Source of the DNA: Frankiales bacterium | Lineage (GTDB): Bacteria > Actinomycetota > Actinomycetes > S36-B12 > CAIYMF01 | Length of the DNA: 53,980 nt | Assembly: GCA_016125335.1 (NCBI GenBank) | Contig: WGLY01000034.1 | Location: 1-53,980 of the forward strand | Direction: 5' to 3' | Part shown: positions 33,976-43,508 of the stretch, piece by piece | How the letters are laid out: every line of letters starts with the position of its first letter | Numbering within the stretch: position 1 is the stretch's first letter | Notes under the pieces: model-generated | What the model saw: only the letters and a program-made list of their open reading frames with translations | Database searches by the model: none | What the model was told of the DNA's origin: nothing | Program-made: the position numbers and the translations under genes

Positions 33976-35367
33976 ATGCCCACCGCGACCACAACCGCCC
34001 GCCGGCGACTCCTCGTCGTCGCCGCGCTCGCCGTGGGCGCGTCCGTCCTCCCCGCGTCCACGCCCGCCTCCGCCAGCGCCCCGCCGCTCCCGCCGGCACC
34101 GCGGACCGCCCCCGTGGCCGGCACGCGGCTGCCCGCCCTGCTCGACCGCCGCATCGCCTCGCTGGTGCCGCGCCGGGTCGCCGCGGCCCGGGCGCTGGGC
34201 CGCTACCGCACCGGGATGGTCACCGACCCCGTCACCGGCGCGGTGCTGTGGTCCTCCGGCGCCGGTACGCCGATGCGCGGGGCGTCCACCACCAAGCTCG
34301 CCACCGCCGTCACCACGCTGCACGTGCTCGGGACCGGCACCCGGTTCCCCACCCGGGTGGTCGCCGGGACGTCGGCGCGCGACCTGGTGCTCGTGGCCGG
34401 CGGGGACCCGCTGCTCACCAGCAGCCAGCTGCGCAGCCTCGCGCGGGACACGGCCCGTGCCCTGCTGCCGGCCGTGCCGGCCGCACCGGCGACACCACCG
34501 CCGGCGGGCACCCCGCCGCGCGTGGTCCGCTACACCGTCGAGGTGGACGACACGCTCTTCCCCCGGCCGAGCGCCGCACTGGGCTGGACGTCGTCCTACC
34601 AGCCCTGGGTGGTGACCCCGGTGCGCCCGCTCGTGCGCGACCTGCGCAACGGCTGGGACACCTCCGCCGACGTCGCGGCGTACTTCGCCGGGCAGGTGGG
34701 CACCGCCCTGCGCGGCCTGCTGGCCGACCGGCCGGACCTGCGCCCCCACGTCGTCTACACCGGCCGGGCCCGGGCGGCCGCGGGCGCCGCCGAGGTGGCC
34801 CGCTTCGCCGGCAACAGCTCAGGCGCCGCGCTGCGGTGGATGCTGCTCGTGAGCGACAACGACGTCGCAGAGATGCTGTTCCGCCAGAACGCGCTGCACT
34901 CGGGTGCCGGCGCGGGGTGGGCGGCCGCGAGCGCGACCGAGCTCGCCACGCTGCGCTCGCTCGGCGTCGACGTCCGGGGATGGCGGCTCTACGACGGCTC
35001 CGGGGTCTCCCGCGACGACCGGGTCTCGGCCCGCGGCCTCGTCCAGCTGCTCACCGTGGCCGACTCGCCGTACCACCCCGAGCTCAACCCGCTGCGCGGG
35101 TGGCTGCCCGTGGCCGGGGTCAGCGGCACGCTCTCGGCGTCGGCGCACCGCTTCACCACGAGGCCCACGTCGTGCGCCCGCGGCCTGGTGTCCGCCAAGA
35201 CCGGCACGCTGTTCGACACCATCGGGCTCGCCGGCTACGCGCACGGCAGCGACGGCGGCGTGCGGCCGTTCGCGGTGCTCGTGCACTCGGTCGACCCGCG
35301 CTACTCCAAGCTCACCGTGCGCCACGCGGTCGAGGTGGTGCCGGCCACGGCGACGGGCTGCTACTGA
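33976..35367 (+). CDS. dacB: D-Ala-D-Ala carboxypeptidase/endopeptidase, S13 (PBP4 type)
   Basis: A 463-residue secreted peptidoglycan hydrolase. Residues 1-34 are a Sec signal peptide with an RRR n-region, ending near ASAS. The penicillin-binding motifs are complete: STTK (Ser104, Lys107), SDN in LLVSDNDVAEMLF, and KTG in VSAKTGTLF. DDTLFPRPSAALGWTSSYQ, then GVRGW-like YDGSGVSRDDRVSARGLVQLL are characteristic of the S13 family. A Cys pair near the C-terminus (SCARG and GCY) may be disulfide-linked. It trims or opens crosslinks in the wall. Confidence 0.95.
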   Translation: MPTATTTARRRLLVVAALAVGASVLPASTPASASAPPLPPAPRTAPVAGTRLPALLDRRIASLVPRRVAAARALGRYRTGMVTDPVTGAVLWSSGAGTPMRGASTTKLATAVTTLHVLGTGTRFPTRVVAGTSARDLVLVAGGDPLLTSSQLRSLARDTARALLPAVPAAPATPPPAGTPPRVVRYTVEVDDTLFPRPSAALGWTSSYQPWVVTPVRPLVRDLRNGWDTSADVAAYFAGQVGTALRGLLADRPDLRPHVVYTGRARAAAGAAEVARFAGNSSGAALRWMLLVSDNDVAEMLFRQNALHSGAGAGWAAASATELATLRSLGVDVRGWRLYDGSGVSRDDRVSARGLVQLLTVADSPYHPELNPLRGWLPVAGVSGTLSASAHRFTTRPTSCARGLVSAKTGTLFDTIGLAGYAHGSDGGVRPFAVLVHSVDPRYSKLTVRHAVEVVPATATGCY

Positions 35368-35397
35368 CGCGGCGTCGCCGCCGTCCCGGTGTCGTGC

Positions 35398-36045
35398 CTA
35401 GCGCAGGGCGCGGGAGACCTCGCCGGCGGCGCGCAGCACCTTAGGGCCGACGTCGTCGATGGGCAGGTCGGTGAGGGCCACGACGCCGACGGAAGCCTCG
35501 ATCCCGGCGACGCCGAGCAGCGGGGCCGCGACACCGGACGCCCCGGGCTGCAGCTCACCGGTGGAGACGACCCAGCCGGGCTCGAAGGGTCGGCCGCCGC
35601 TGGCGCGGGCCGCGAGCACGGCGCGACCGGCCGCCCCGCGGTCGAGCGGGTGGCGGGCGCCCACGCGGTAGGCGACGTGGAAGTCCGAGCGGGTGGGCTC
35701 CACGACGGCGACGGCGAGCGCGTCGGAGCCGTCGACCACCGTGAGGTGCGCCGTGGCGCCGGCGGAATCGGCCAGCCGCCGCAGCGCGGGGACGGCGGCC
35801 TCGCGCAGCACCGGCTGCACCTGGCGCGCGAGCGCGAGCACGGCCATGCCGAGCCGGCAGCGCCCGTCACCGCCGCGGCGCAGCAGCGCGTGCTGCTCCA
35901 GGGTGACGACGAGCCGGTAGACGACGGTCCGCGACACCCCGAGGCGTGCGGCGATCTCGGTGACGGTCAGGCCGTCCGACGCGTCCGACAGCAGCTCCAG
36001 CACGGTGAGCCCGCGGTCGAGCGTCTGGCTGGTCTCGGCAACCAC
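35398..36045 (-). CDS. IclR-family transcriptional regulator
   Basis: A 215-residue regulator. The winged HTH is SQTLDRGLTVLELLSDASDGLTVTEIAARLGVSRTVVYRLVVTLEQHALLRR; the effector domain contains LRRLADSAGATAHLTVVDGSDALAVAVVEPT, HPLDRGAAGRAVLAA, GWVVSTGELQPGASGVAAPLLG and IEASVGVVALTD. GTG 36045 has a GGAGG site at 8 bases. The domain is slightly shorter than usual (about 250). No catabolic operon is adjacent, so its target is not visible; the 215-base region before HdeD may hold its promoter. Confidence 0.9.
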   Translation of the reverse strand: MVAETSQTLDRGLTVLELLSDASDGLTVTEIAARLGVSRTVVYRLVVTLEQHALLRRGGDGRCRLGMAVLALARQVQPVLREAAVPALRRLADSAGATAHLTVVDGSDALAVAVVEPTRSDFHVAYRVGARHPLDRGAAGRAVLAARASGGRPFEPGWVVSTGELQPGASGVAAPLLGVAGIEASVGVVALTDLPIDDVGPKVLRAAGEVSRALR

Positions 36046-36260
36046 GCCTGCCACCTCCGTCTCTCTCGTGTCCCGCGTCCCACTCTGCCGCACGGAGTCC
36101 GGCGTGGCGCGTCCGCTCACACTCTGACACGGCTCTGCGGACACCGCGCCATGCCCCGCGCGCGGAGCGTGGGGCGACTCACACTGCCCCGCGTCCTGGG
36201 ACGGAAACACCGATGGCGCCGCCGGATCGTCCGGCAGCGCCATCGGCGACGTCCGCGTGC

Positions 36261-36827
36261 TCAGACCCCGGCGAGCCGCTTGACCTGGAAGGCTCCCCAG
36301 ATCTCGCTGATGCCCACGACGATGAGCACGATGCCCGAGAGCACCACCAGCGTGCTCACGGCGAGGCTCGGCCACACGAACACGACGATGGCCCCGACGA
36401 TCAGCAGGATCCCGCCGGTGATGAGCCAGGCGCGCCCGTCGACGCCGCGCGCCTGAAGGCCGACGACGAGCTCGGTGATCCCGCGGAACAGCCAGGCGAG
36501 ACCGATGAAGAGCGCCAGCAGCTCCGCCTCGTTGTCGTTGTGCAGCGCCTTGAACATGAACACGGCCAGGATGATCCCGAGGATCCCCGTGACCGCCAGC
36601 AGGCCGCGGTTCACCGTGTGCGAGAACGACTGCGCCACCTGGAAGATCCCGCTGACCAGCAGGTAGAGCCCGAAGAGGATCGCCAGGACCGTCACGGTCT
36701 TGTCGGTCCAGACCAGGCAGGCGATGCCCAGCAGGAGCGTGAGCACCCCCACGGCGAGCAGCAGCCACCAGCTGCGGCCGATGCTGGCGAGCGCCTCGCG
36801 CTCCTCGGCGTCCGCTGTCATGGACAT
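36261..36827 (-). CDS. HdeD-family (DUF308) membrane protein
   Basis: A 188-residue membrane protein with six predicted helices in three repeats of the DUF308 type (WWLLLAVGVLTLLLGIACLVW, VLAILFGLYLLVSGIFQVAQSF, LLAVTGILGIILAVFMF, AELLALFIGLAWLFRGITELVVG, LITGGILLIVGAIVVFVWPSLA, VSTLVVLSGIVLIVVGISEIWGAFQV). E. coli HdeD gives acid resistance at high cell density, but the actinobacterial role is untested. ATG 36827 has GGGAG at 5 bases, so a second ATG two codons later is not used. Confidence 0.93.
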   Translation of the reverse strand: MSMTADAEEREALASIGRSWWLLLAVGVLTLLLGIACLVWTDKTVTVLAILFGLYLLVSGIFQVAQSFSHTVNRGLLAVTGILGIILAVFMFKALHNDNEAELLALFIGLAWLFRGITELVVGLQARGVDGRAWLITGGILLIVGAIVVFVWPSLAVSTLVVLSGIVLIVVGISEIWGAFQVKRLAGV

Positions 36828-36942
36828 GTGGTCTCCCTTTCCGCGCACGGCGGGCGCCGCGCCCACGCGACCAGCGTAGGGACTCGGCTGGGCACGCGTG
36901 CGCCATCGCGCAGCGTGTCCCCGCACGATCCTGGAGCGGTGC

Positions 36943-37695
36943 CTACAGCCGCCCGGCCTCGTGCACGCGCGCCAGGAACCCCTGCGTCAGCGGGTCCGAC
37001 GGCTCGTGCAGGACCTGCTGCGGCGCCCCGCGCTCGACGATCACGCCGTCGCAGAGGAACACGACCTCGTCGGCCACCTGGGTGGCGAAGCCCATCTCGT
37101 GCGTGGCGATCACCATGGTCATGCCGTCCGCGCGCAGGTCGCGCACGACGGCGAGCACCTCGTTGACCAGCACCGGGTCGAGCGCGGAGGTGACCTCGTC
37201 GAAGAGCATGAGCCTGGGCGAGAGCGCGAGCGCGCGCACGATCGCGGCCCGCTGCTGCTGACCCCCCGAGAGCCGGTCGGGGTACTGGCCCGCCTTGTCG
37301 GCCAGCGAGAACCGCGCGAGCAGGTCCATCGCGGTGCGCTCGGCCTCCGCCCGCGGGGTGCGCTGGACCCGGCGCATCGCGAGGGTGATGTTGTCGAGCA
37401 CCGTCATGTGCGGGAAGAGGTTGAACGCCTGGAACACGATCCCGATGCGGCGCCGGATCTCGTCGGCGTCGGCGCGCGGGTCGGCGAGGTCGACACCCTC
37501 GAAGAGCACGAGGCCGTCGTCGATGAGCTCGAGCTGGTTGATGCAGCGCAGCAGGGTCGACTTGCCGGAGCCCGAGGCGCCGATGAGGACGGTCACCGTG
37601 TGCTCGGGGACGACGAGATCGACGTCGCGCAGCACCACCTCGGACCCGAAGGTCTTGCGCACCCCGCGCAGCTCGAGCAGCGGCTGCGCGCTCAT
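36943..37695 (-). CDS. Amino-acid ABC transporter ATP-binding protein
   Basis: A 250-residue ATPase of the polar amino acid uptake type. Walker A GASGSGKST, Q-loop GIVFQAFNLFPHMTVLDNITLAMRRVQ (the FPH-T pattern typical of GlnQ-like proteins), signature LSGGQQQR, Walker B LMLFDEVTSALD and switch ATHEMGFA. Its ATG overlaps the permease stop by four bases (ATGA). Powers import of an unidentified amino acid or similar small solute. Confidence 0.95.
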   Translation of the reverse strand: MSAQPLLELRGVRKTFGSEVVLRDVDLVVPEHTVTVLIGASGSGKSTLLRCINQLELIDDGLVLFEGVDLADPRADADEIRRRIGIVFQAFNLFPHMTVLDNITLAMRRVQRTPRAEAERTAMDLLARFSLADKAGQYPDRLSGGQQQRAAIVRALALSPRLMLFDEVTSALDPVLVNEVLAVVRDLRADGMTMVIATHEMGFATQVADEVVFLCDGVIVERGAPQQVLHEPSDPLTQGFLARVHEAGRL

Positions 37696-38588
37696 GCCGT
37701 GCCCTGCGCGTTCTGCCGCGCGATGGACCGCGCCAGCACCCAGTCCGTGAGCCGGGTGAGCGGGACGGTGACGATGAGGAACATGACCGCCACGACGACG
37801 TAGGGGGTGTAGTTGAAGGTCAGCGACGCCTCGATCTGCGCCTGGCGCACGCCCTCCACGACGCCGAGGACGGAGATGAGGCTCACGTCCTTGAGCAGCG
37901 ACACGAAGTCGTTGAGCAGGGGCGGCACCACGCGGCGCAGCGCCTGGGGCATGACGACGTGGCGCATCGTCTGTCCCGGCGACAGCCCCAGCGACCGGGC
38001 GGCCGCGCGCTGGCTCGGGTGCACCGACAGCACGCCCGAGCGGATCACCTCGGACACGTAGGCGGAGTAGGTGACCACGAGCGCCGCGGTGCCGAGCACG
38101 GCGACGTCGGCACCGGAGATCACCGGCAGGTCCAGAGCCGGGATGCCGAAACCGATCAGGTAGATCACCAGCAGGATCGGGATGCCGCGGAAGATGTCGA
38201 CGTACACCGTGGCCAGGCCGCGGAACGGGGCCAGCGCGGCCGATCGCGACGTGCGGGTGAGCGCGAGCAGCATCGACATGATGGCGATGAAGACCGTCGA
38301 GACCACCACGAGCAGCAGGTCGAGCTTGAAGCCCTCCCAGATCGCGGGCACGACCGACCAGCCGTAGGACACGTCGAAGAACGTGGACTGCACGACCGGC
38401 CAGCCCGACGAGGTCAGGACCAGCCCGACGATGGCCCCGATGACGACGACGGACGAGACGCCGGCGACAACGACGCGCCGCAGGTTCTGGGCCCGCCGCG
38501 CAGCACGCCGGGCGAGCTCGTGCTCGCTCGGCGCCCAGTCCTCGGGGGCCGCGGCGCGCGCGGCCCCCGAGGGGGAGTCGAGGCTCAC
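37692..38588 (-). CDS. Amino-acid ABC transporter permease
   Basis: A 298-residue inner-membrane subunit. After a ~40-residue charged cytoplasmic N-terminus come one membrane helix (VVVAGVSSVVVIGAIVGLVL) and the BPD_transp_1 domain with about five helices. The EAA loop is QRAAARSLGLSPGQTMRHVVMPQALRRVVPPLLN, contacting the ATPase. VYVDIFRGIPILLVIYLIGFGIP is the HisM/GlnP-family signature. One permease gene is present, so it probably works as a homodimer. The GTG at 38588 overlaps the binding-protein stop by four bases. Confidence 0.95.
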   Translation of the reverse strand: MSLDSPSGAARAAAPEDWAPSEHELARRAARRAQNLRRVVVAGVSSVVVIGAIVGLVLTSSGWPVVQSTFFDVSYGWSVVPAIWEGFKLDLLLVVVSTVFIAIMSMLLALTRTSRSAALAPFRGLATVYVDIFRGIPILLVIYLIGFGIPALDLPVISGADVAVLGTAALVVTYSAYVSEVIRSGVLSVHPSQRAAARSLGLSPGQTMRHVVMPQALRRVVPPLLNDFVSLLKDVSLISVLGVVEGVRQAQIEASLTFNYTPYVVVAVMFLIVTVPLTRLTDWVLARSIARQNAQGTA

Positions 38589-39481
38589 GACAGGACGGGG
38601 GCGCCCTGGTTGGCCAGCCACTTCTCCTGAAGGGCCGCGAGGGTCCCGTCGGCGCGCAGGGCGTCGACGGCCTGGGTCACGCAGGTCGTCAGCGGGCTGT
38701 TCTTGGCCAGCAGCATCCCCAGGCTCTCCTTGGAGTCCGCCGTGTTGGGCAGCTGGCCCACGATCACGCCGTTGTCGAGCTCGGCGCCCACGAGGTAGAA
38801 GGCCGTGGGCAGGTCGACGACGAGGCCGTCGATCTGCTTGTTCTTCAGCGCCGTGACGGCGGCCGCGTTGTCGTTGAACACCGCCGGCTTGGAGCCCACG
38901 ACGTCGGTGATGGCCTGCAGCGACGTGGTGGCGACGGCCGCGCCGAGCTTGGCGTTCTTGAGCTCGGCCACGGTCGTGGCGTTGGCGATCGGGCTGCCCT
39001 TGTACGACACGACCGCCTGGGTCAGGTCGTAGTAGCTCGACGAGAAGTCCACGACCTTCTTGCGGGCGTCGGTGATCGAGAACTGCTGGATGTTCACGTC
39101 GAACTTCTTCGGCCCGGGGGCGATGGCGCCGTCGAAGGTCGTCCGGGTCCACACGACGTCGGAGTCGGCGTAGCCGAGCTTCTCCGCGACCGCGTACGCC
39201 ACGGCGGCCTCGTAGCCCTTCTTGTTCTCGGGCTTGTCGTCGATGACCCACGGCGGGAACGCCGGGCTGCCGGTGGCCACGGTGAACGTGCCGGGCTTGA
39301 GGGTCTGCAGCTGGTCGGGCGTGCACGGGTCGGCCGAGGCCGACGCCGAGGTCGCCGCGACGGCGGTGTCGGACGGGCTCGCCGAGCCGGCGGAGCTCGA
39401 CGTGGAGTCGCTCGTGGACGAGCCGCACGCCGCGAGCAGCAGCGCGACAGCCGGCGCGAGCACGATCAACGATCGGCGCAC
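38585..39481 (-). CDS. Amino-acid ABC transporter substrate-binding lipoprotein
   Basis: A 298-residue type-3 solute-binding protein. The lipobox LLLAACGSS places the lipidated Cys at residue 19, followed by a Ser/Ala-rich linker to ~60. The SBP_bac_3 domain has FTVATGSPAFPPWVIDDKPENKKGYEAAVAYAVAEKLGY, FDVNIQQFSITDARKKVVDFSSSYYDLTQAVV, AELKNAKLGAAVATTSLQAI and LLAKNSPLTTCVTQAVDALRADGTLAALQEKWLA. GTG 39481 has GGAGG at 5 bases and begins MRRSLIV. First gene of the operon; the ligand cannot be told from sequence. Confidence 0.94.
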   Translation of the reverse strand: MRRSLIVLAPAVALLLAACGSSTSDSTSSSAGSASPSDTAVAATSASASADPCTPDQLQTLKPGTFTVATGSPAFPPWVIDDKPENKKGYEAAVAYAVAEKLGYADSDVVWTRTTFDGAIAPGPKKFDVNIQQFSITDARKKVVDFSSSYYDLTQAVVSYKGSPIANATTVAELKNAKLGAAVATTSLQAITDVVGSKPAVFNDNAAAVTALKNKQIDGLVVDLPTAFYLVGAELDNGVIVGQLPNTADSKESLGMLLAKNSPLTTCVTQAVDALRADGTLAALQEKWLANQGAPVLS

Positions 39482-39576
39482 AGGGACCTCCGGGGATGGC
39501 GTCGGGACCGCCCCGCGCCGCGGACATTGTGCCAGCGGGCGGTCGGCGCCCCCCGCGCCGGGGGTGGACGCCGGGG

Positions 39577-40137
39577 TCAGCGCCCCTCGGGCCCCGGCTG
39601 CTCGCGCACGGCCCAGGGGTGCGGGGTCGCGGTGCGGGGCGTGGCGGTCGAGTGGGGCCGGACGCCGAGCAGCAGGTCCAGCGTGGTCCGCCGGTCGTGG
39701 CGCAGCAGGCAGGGCGCCCATGCGGCGACCAGCACCGCGAGCCCGGCGGCAGGGTGACCGGCCAGCTCGGCCAGCACGAGCACCAGCAGCGGGATCCCCG
39801 TGATGAGCCACACCCGCCCGCGGCGCAGCGGCTCGCCCGCGAGGTCGAAGGACTTCAGCTCGACGACGCCGTACCCCGGGGTGCCGTGGCCGAGCCGGCT
39901 GACCGCGGGCCACACCACGAGCACGACCAGCACGAACATGAGGTCGACCAGCCAGGGCGGCAGGCCGGTCTGCGTCGAGGCGTCGGCGGTCTTGTCGGTG
40001 AGCGCGATGTCGACGAACACGCCGACGCTGCCGATCAGCGCCGTGGCCGCGAGGCCGACGCCCGCGCAGACCGCGACGGTGATGGCGGCGCTGCCCAGCA
40101 CCTCGCGGCGCGAGGGAGGCCTGACCTCGGTCGCCAC
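39577..40137 (-). CDS. RDD-family membrane protein
   Basis: A 186-residue integral membrane protein with about five hydrophobic helices (AAITVAVCAGVGLAATALIG, LVDLMFVLVVLVVWPAVSRL, VWLITGIPLLVLVLAELAG, AAGLAVLVAAWAPCLL). The HGTPGYGVVELKSFDLAGEPLRRG strip between helices and the ending RHDRRTTLDLLLGVR resemble RDD proteins (usually KTLGKRxxGLRVV and D...TLHDxxAGTRVV). The N-terminal RDD arginine/aspartate pair is not obvious, so this is a divergent member. Follows the helicase by 45 bases and may be cotranscribed with it. Confidence 0.75.
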   Translation of the reverse strand: MATEVRPPSRREVLGSAAITVAVCAGVGLAATALIGSVGVFVDIALTDKTADASTQTGLPPWLVDLMFVLVVLVVWPAVSRLGHGTPGYGVVELKSFDLAGEPLRRGRVWLITGIPLLVLVLAELAGHPAAGLAVLVAAWAPCLLRHDRRTTLDLLLGVRPHSTATPRTATPHPWAVREQPGPEGR

Positions 40138-40182
40138 GCGTTCCCCCTCCCGTCCGCCGCCGGAGGCAGCGCGCGTTCGAGG

Positions 40183-41907
40183 CTAACGACGGCCCACGGC
40201 CCAGTCGCGCAGTTTTCCGATGCGTGCGCGCAGGTCGGCCGCACCGGCGCGAGGCACCTCGGGGCCGCCGCACACGCGGCGCAGCTCGGCGTGCACCGCA
40301 GCCTGCGACATGCCCGTCTGCCGGGCGTAGGCCCGCACGCAGTCGGCGAGCTCGCGCCGCAGCGCAGGGACGTCGGTGACCGCGGCGGCGGTCGGCGGCG
40401 CGGGATCCGGCGCGCGACGGCCGCGGGCGCGCAGGAGGTCGGAGACCTGGTCGGCGTCGAGCAGGCCCGGGATGCCGAGGAAGTCCTCCTCCTCGTCCGT
40501 GGTGGGCGGCGCGCCGAACTCGCCCCCGTCGAAGAGCACGCGGTCGAAGGTCGCCTCGCTCTCCAGCGCCTCGAAGGCCAGCTGCTCCTCGACGAGCACG
40601 TCCGCGGTGTCGCGCTGCGCCAGCGCCTGCGCCACGAGGACGTCCTCCTCGCTCCAGGTGCCCTCGGCGCGGCGGCCCAGGACGTGGTCGCGCTCCTCCT
40701 CGAGCTCGCCGGCCAGGCGGAGCAGGGGCGGCACGCTGGGCAGGAAGACGCTCGCCGTCTCCCCCCGGCGCCGGGCACGCACGAAGCGGCCGACGGCCTG
40801 GGCGAAGTAGAGCGGCGTCGAGGCCGGGGTGGCGTAGACGCCCACCATCAGGCGGGGGACGTCGACCCCCTCGCTCACCATGCGCACGGCCACCATCCAG
40901 CGGTCGGTCGACGCCGCGAACTCGGAGATCCGGGCGCCCGAGCGCGGGTCGTCGGAGAGCACGACCGTGGGACGCGCGCCCGTGATGGCCTCGAGCTGGC
41001 GGGCGTACGCGCGCGCCTTCGTCTGGTCGCCCGCGATCACCAGGCCGCCGGCGTCCGGCACGTGCTTGCGCACCTCGGTGAGCCGGCGGTCGGCAGCGCG
41101 CAGCACCTGCGGGATCCACTCGCCCTGCGGGTCCAGCGCGGTCCGCCACGCCTGACGCGTGACGTCCTTGGCCTGCTCGGCGCCCAGCAGGGCGCTCACC
41201 TCGTCGCCCGCGCGGGTGCGCCACCGCATGCGGCCGCTGTAGGCCAGGAACAGCACGGGCCGCACCACGTGGTCGCGCAGCGCGTCGGCGTAGCCGTAGA
41301 CGTGGTCGGCCGTGCTGCGCGGCACGCCGTCCGGACCGGGCGCGTAGGTCACCCACGGGATCGGGTTGACGTCGCTGCGGAACGGCGTGCCGGTGAGCGC
41401 GAGCCGGCGGGTGGCCGGCTCGAACGCCTCGCGCAGCGACTCCCCCCACGAGAGCGAGTCGCCGGCGTGGTGCACCTCGTCGAGCACCACGAGGGTGCGG
41501 CGGTCCTCCACGCGGCGCCGGTGCAGCAGCGGGTTAGCGGCCACCCCGGCGTAGGTGAGCGCGACGCCGAGGTAGTCGCTGCTCGTCACTCCCACGGCGC
41601 CGGAGAAGCCGGCGTCCAGCGGGATGCCCACACGGGCTGCCGCCTCGGCCCACTGCGTCTTGAGGTGCTCCGTGGGGGCGACCACCACCACCCGCTCCAC
41701 CACGCGCCGGTCGAGGAGCTCGGCGGCCAGCCGCAGGGCGTACGTCGTCTTGCCGGCGCCGGGGGTCGCGACGGTGAGGAAGTCGCGCGGGCCGCGGGCG
41801 AGGTAGGCGTCGAGCGCCGCCTGCTGCCAGGCGCGCAGCCGGTCGGCCGTGCCGCGGGCGGCACGGCCCGGGTAGGCCGGGGACAGGTGGGAGGCGGGGG
41901 CTGACAT
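40183..41907 (-). CDS. DEAD/DEAH-box superfamily II helicase
   Basis: A 574-residue SF2 helicase. Walker A is ATPGAGKTTYALRLA, motif Ia VVVVAPTEHLKTQW, motif II LDEVHHAGDSLSWG, motif III LALTGTPFRSD, and motif VI QAVGRFVRARRRGE; motif V region MVSEGVDVPRLMVGVYAT. Substitution DEVHH for DEAD/DEAH places it with the XPB/UvrB-like type III-restriction-related helicases. The last ~200 residues have no recognised domain except a possible small helical DNA-binding end (REL-ADCVRAYARQTGMSQAAVHAELRRVCGG). Present in many actinobacteria beside DUF3039. Presumed to act in DNA repair; not proven. Confidence 0.93.
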   Translation of the reverse strand: MSAPASHLSPAYPGRAARGTADRLRAWQQAALDAYLARGPRDFLTVATPGAGKTTYALRLAAELLDRRVVERVVVVAPTEHLKTQWAEAAARVGIPLDAGFSGAVGVTSSDYLGVALTYAGVAANPLLHRRRVEDRRTLVVLDEVHHAGDSLSWGESLREAFEPATRRLALTGTPFRSDVNPIPWVTYAPGPDGVPRSTADHVYGYADALRDHVVRPVLFLAYSGRMRWRTRAGDEVSALLGAEQAKDVTRQAWRTALDPQGEWIPQVLRAADRRLTEVRKHVPDAGGLVIAGDQTKARAYARQLEAITGARPTVVLSDDPRSGARISEFAASTDRWMVAVRMVSEGVDVPRLMVGVYATPASTPLYFAQAVGRFVRARRRGETASVFLPSVPPLLRLAGELEEERDHVLGRRAEGTWSEEDVLVAQALAQRDTADVLVEEQLAFEALESEATFDRVLFDGGEFGAPPTTDEEEDFLGIPGLLDADQVSDLLRARGRRAPDPAPPTAAAVTDVPALRRELADCVRAYARQTGMSQAAVHAELRRVCGGPEVPRAGAADLRARIGKLRDWAVGRR

Positions 41908-42003
41908 AGGTGAGCGACTCTAGGAGGCGACGGCCGACGACATGCCGACCCGGGTGGTGGCCCGTGTCACGCCCGGTCCGTGCTAGTGCGGACGCCGGGT
42001 GCG

Positions 42004-43386
42004 TCAGGCCGGCTGCCGGATCCGGCCGCCGGCCACCACGGCAAGCGCGGCGACCACGGCCATGACCAGCCAGATCGTCACGAACGTGGCGGCGCCGACC
42101 GGCCCGGCCGCGAAGGCGGTGCCGTAGATCGCCCCCGCGAGCCCCACGAGGAGCACCGAGCCGACCGAGTCGCACACCTGGAGCGCCGCGACGTTGGCCC
42201 CCTGGTCCTCCGGCGGCGACAGCTCGAGGGTCAGGGTCCCGATCGCGCCGAAGCACAGGCCCATGCCCACGGCCCCGGCGAACCATGAGAACGCCGCGAC
42301 CCAGAAGGGCACGGACGGGTCGAGCGAGAGCGGCAGGGTGGCCATGCACAGGGCCACGAGCCCCGCGCCCGTCTGAACCAGGAGGTGCCGCGGCACCCGG
42401 CCGTAGAGCCGGCCCTGGAGCTGCGAGCCGACCGCCCAGGCGACCGCGCCGATGGTGAGGGTGAGGCCCGACTGCGTGGTGGACACGCCGCGCACGGTGC
42501 GCAGCGCGAGGGGGACGAACGCCTCGCTGGCGAAGAAGGCGCCGGCCAGGATGCCGCGCATCACGACCACGGTGGGCAGCCCCCGGGCGAAGCGCAGCGA
42601 GCCCGCCGGCAGCAGCCGGCGCAGCGCCGGGAGCAGCAGCACGACCCCGACCGCGGCCATCACGACCCCGGCCGGGCCGCGGCGCGTGCCGCCCTCCTGG
42701 AGCAGGGCCAGGCCGGCGGCGGCCACCAGCGAGAGCCGGACCCTCCCCCGGCGGCGCGGCCCGTCCGTGAGCGCGCCGCCGAGGCGTGCGAGCCGCGGGG
42801 CCAGCAGCAGGATCGGGGGCAGGACGAAGGGCACGACGAGCCAGAACACCGCCCGCCACGAGACGTAGTCGGTGAGGAAGCCCGAGACCAGCGGGCCCAC
42901 GATCGCGGGCAGCACCCAGGCGGCCGAGAGCAGCGCGAACGCCCTCGGTCGCAGGCTGTCCGGGAAGGCCCGGCCCATCACGACGTACACCGTCACGATC
43001 GACAGCCCGCCGCCGAGCCCCTGCACCACGCGGGCGAGCACCAGCACCGGCATCGACCACGCGGCCCCGGCCAGCAGCGCGCCCGCGCCGAAGAGCGAGA
43101 CCCCCAGCAGCAGGGGCGCCCGCGGCCCGGCCCGGTCGCACCACTCCCCCGCGACCACCATGGCCACGAGGCTCGACACGACGTAGCCGTTGAAGGCCCA
43201 CGCGTAGGCGCCGAGCCCGTCGAGGGCCCGTGCCACCACCGGCATCGCGGTGGCGACGCCCACGCCCTCGAACGCGAACATCGTCATCACGAGGACGACG
43301 CCGAGCGTCATGGAGCGGTAGCGCGGGCCGAACAGGCCCTGGTCCTCGACGACCGGGCGCGGCCGCGTGTGCACGGGCTCGCTCAC
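42004..43386 (-). CDS. MFS transporter, multidrug-type (14-TM-like)
   Basis: A 460-residue membrane protein with about fourteen hydrophobic segments. Characteristic motifs: VATAMPVVARALDG (helix 1), [17 protein letters not shown] (motif A of the first half), VQGLGGGLSIVTVYVVMGRAFP (motif C-like), GPLVSGFLTDYVSWRAVFWLVVPF. Drug/metabolite efflux is likely, substrate unknown. The frame is open upstream to overlap DUF3039, but GTG 43386 (AGGA at 7 bases) gives the usual short N-terminus; a GTG at 43407 is possible. Confidence 0.92.
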   Translation of the reverse strand: MSEPVHTRPRPVVEDQGLFGPRYRSMTLGVVLVMTMFAFEGVGVATAMPVVARALDGLGAYAWAFNGYVVSSLVAMVVAGEWCDRAGPRAPLLLGVSLFGAGALLAGAAWSMPVLVLARVVQGLGGGLSIVTVYVVMGRAFPDSLRPRAFALLSAAWVLPAIVGPLVSGFLTDYVSWRAVFWLVVPFVLPPILLLAPRLARLGGALTDGPRRRGRVRLSLVAAAGLALLQEGGTRRGPAGVVMAAVGVVLLLPALRRLLPAGSLRFARGLPTVVVMRGILAGAFFASEAFVPLALRTVRGVSTTQSGLTLTIGAVAWAVGSQLQGRLYGRVPRHLLVQTGAGLVALCMATLPLSLDPSVPFWVAAFSWFAGAVGMGLCFGAIGTLTLELSPPEDQGANVAALQVCDSVGSVLLVGLAGAIYGTAFAAGPVGAATFVTIWLVMAVVAALAVVAGGRIRQPA

Positions 43387-43508
43387 CCGGGCGTCCTGGT
43401 CGGTCACGGCCTCCGCCAGCAGCTCGAGGCTGGGCGGGGCCGGGGCCGAGGCCGGCAGCGGCCCCTCGGGCGTTCCGCTCGGGGTGGGTCCGGGCCCGTC
43501 GGTCGCGC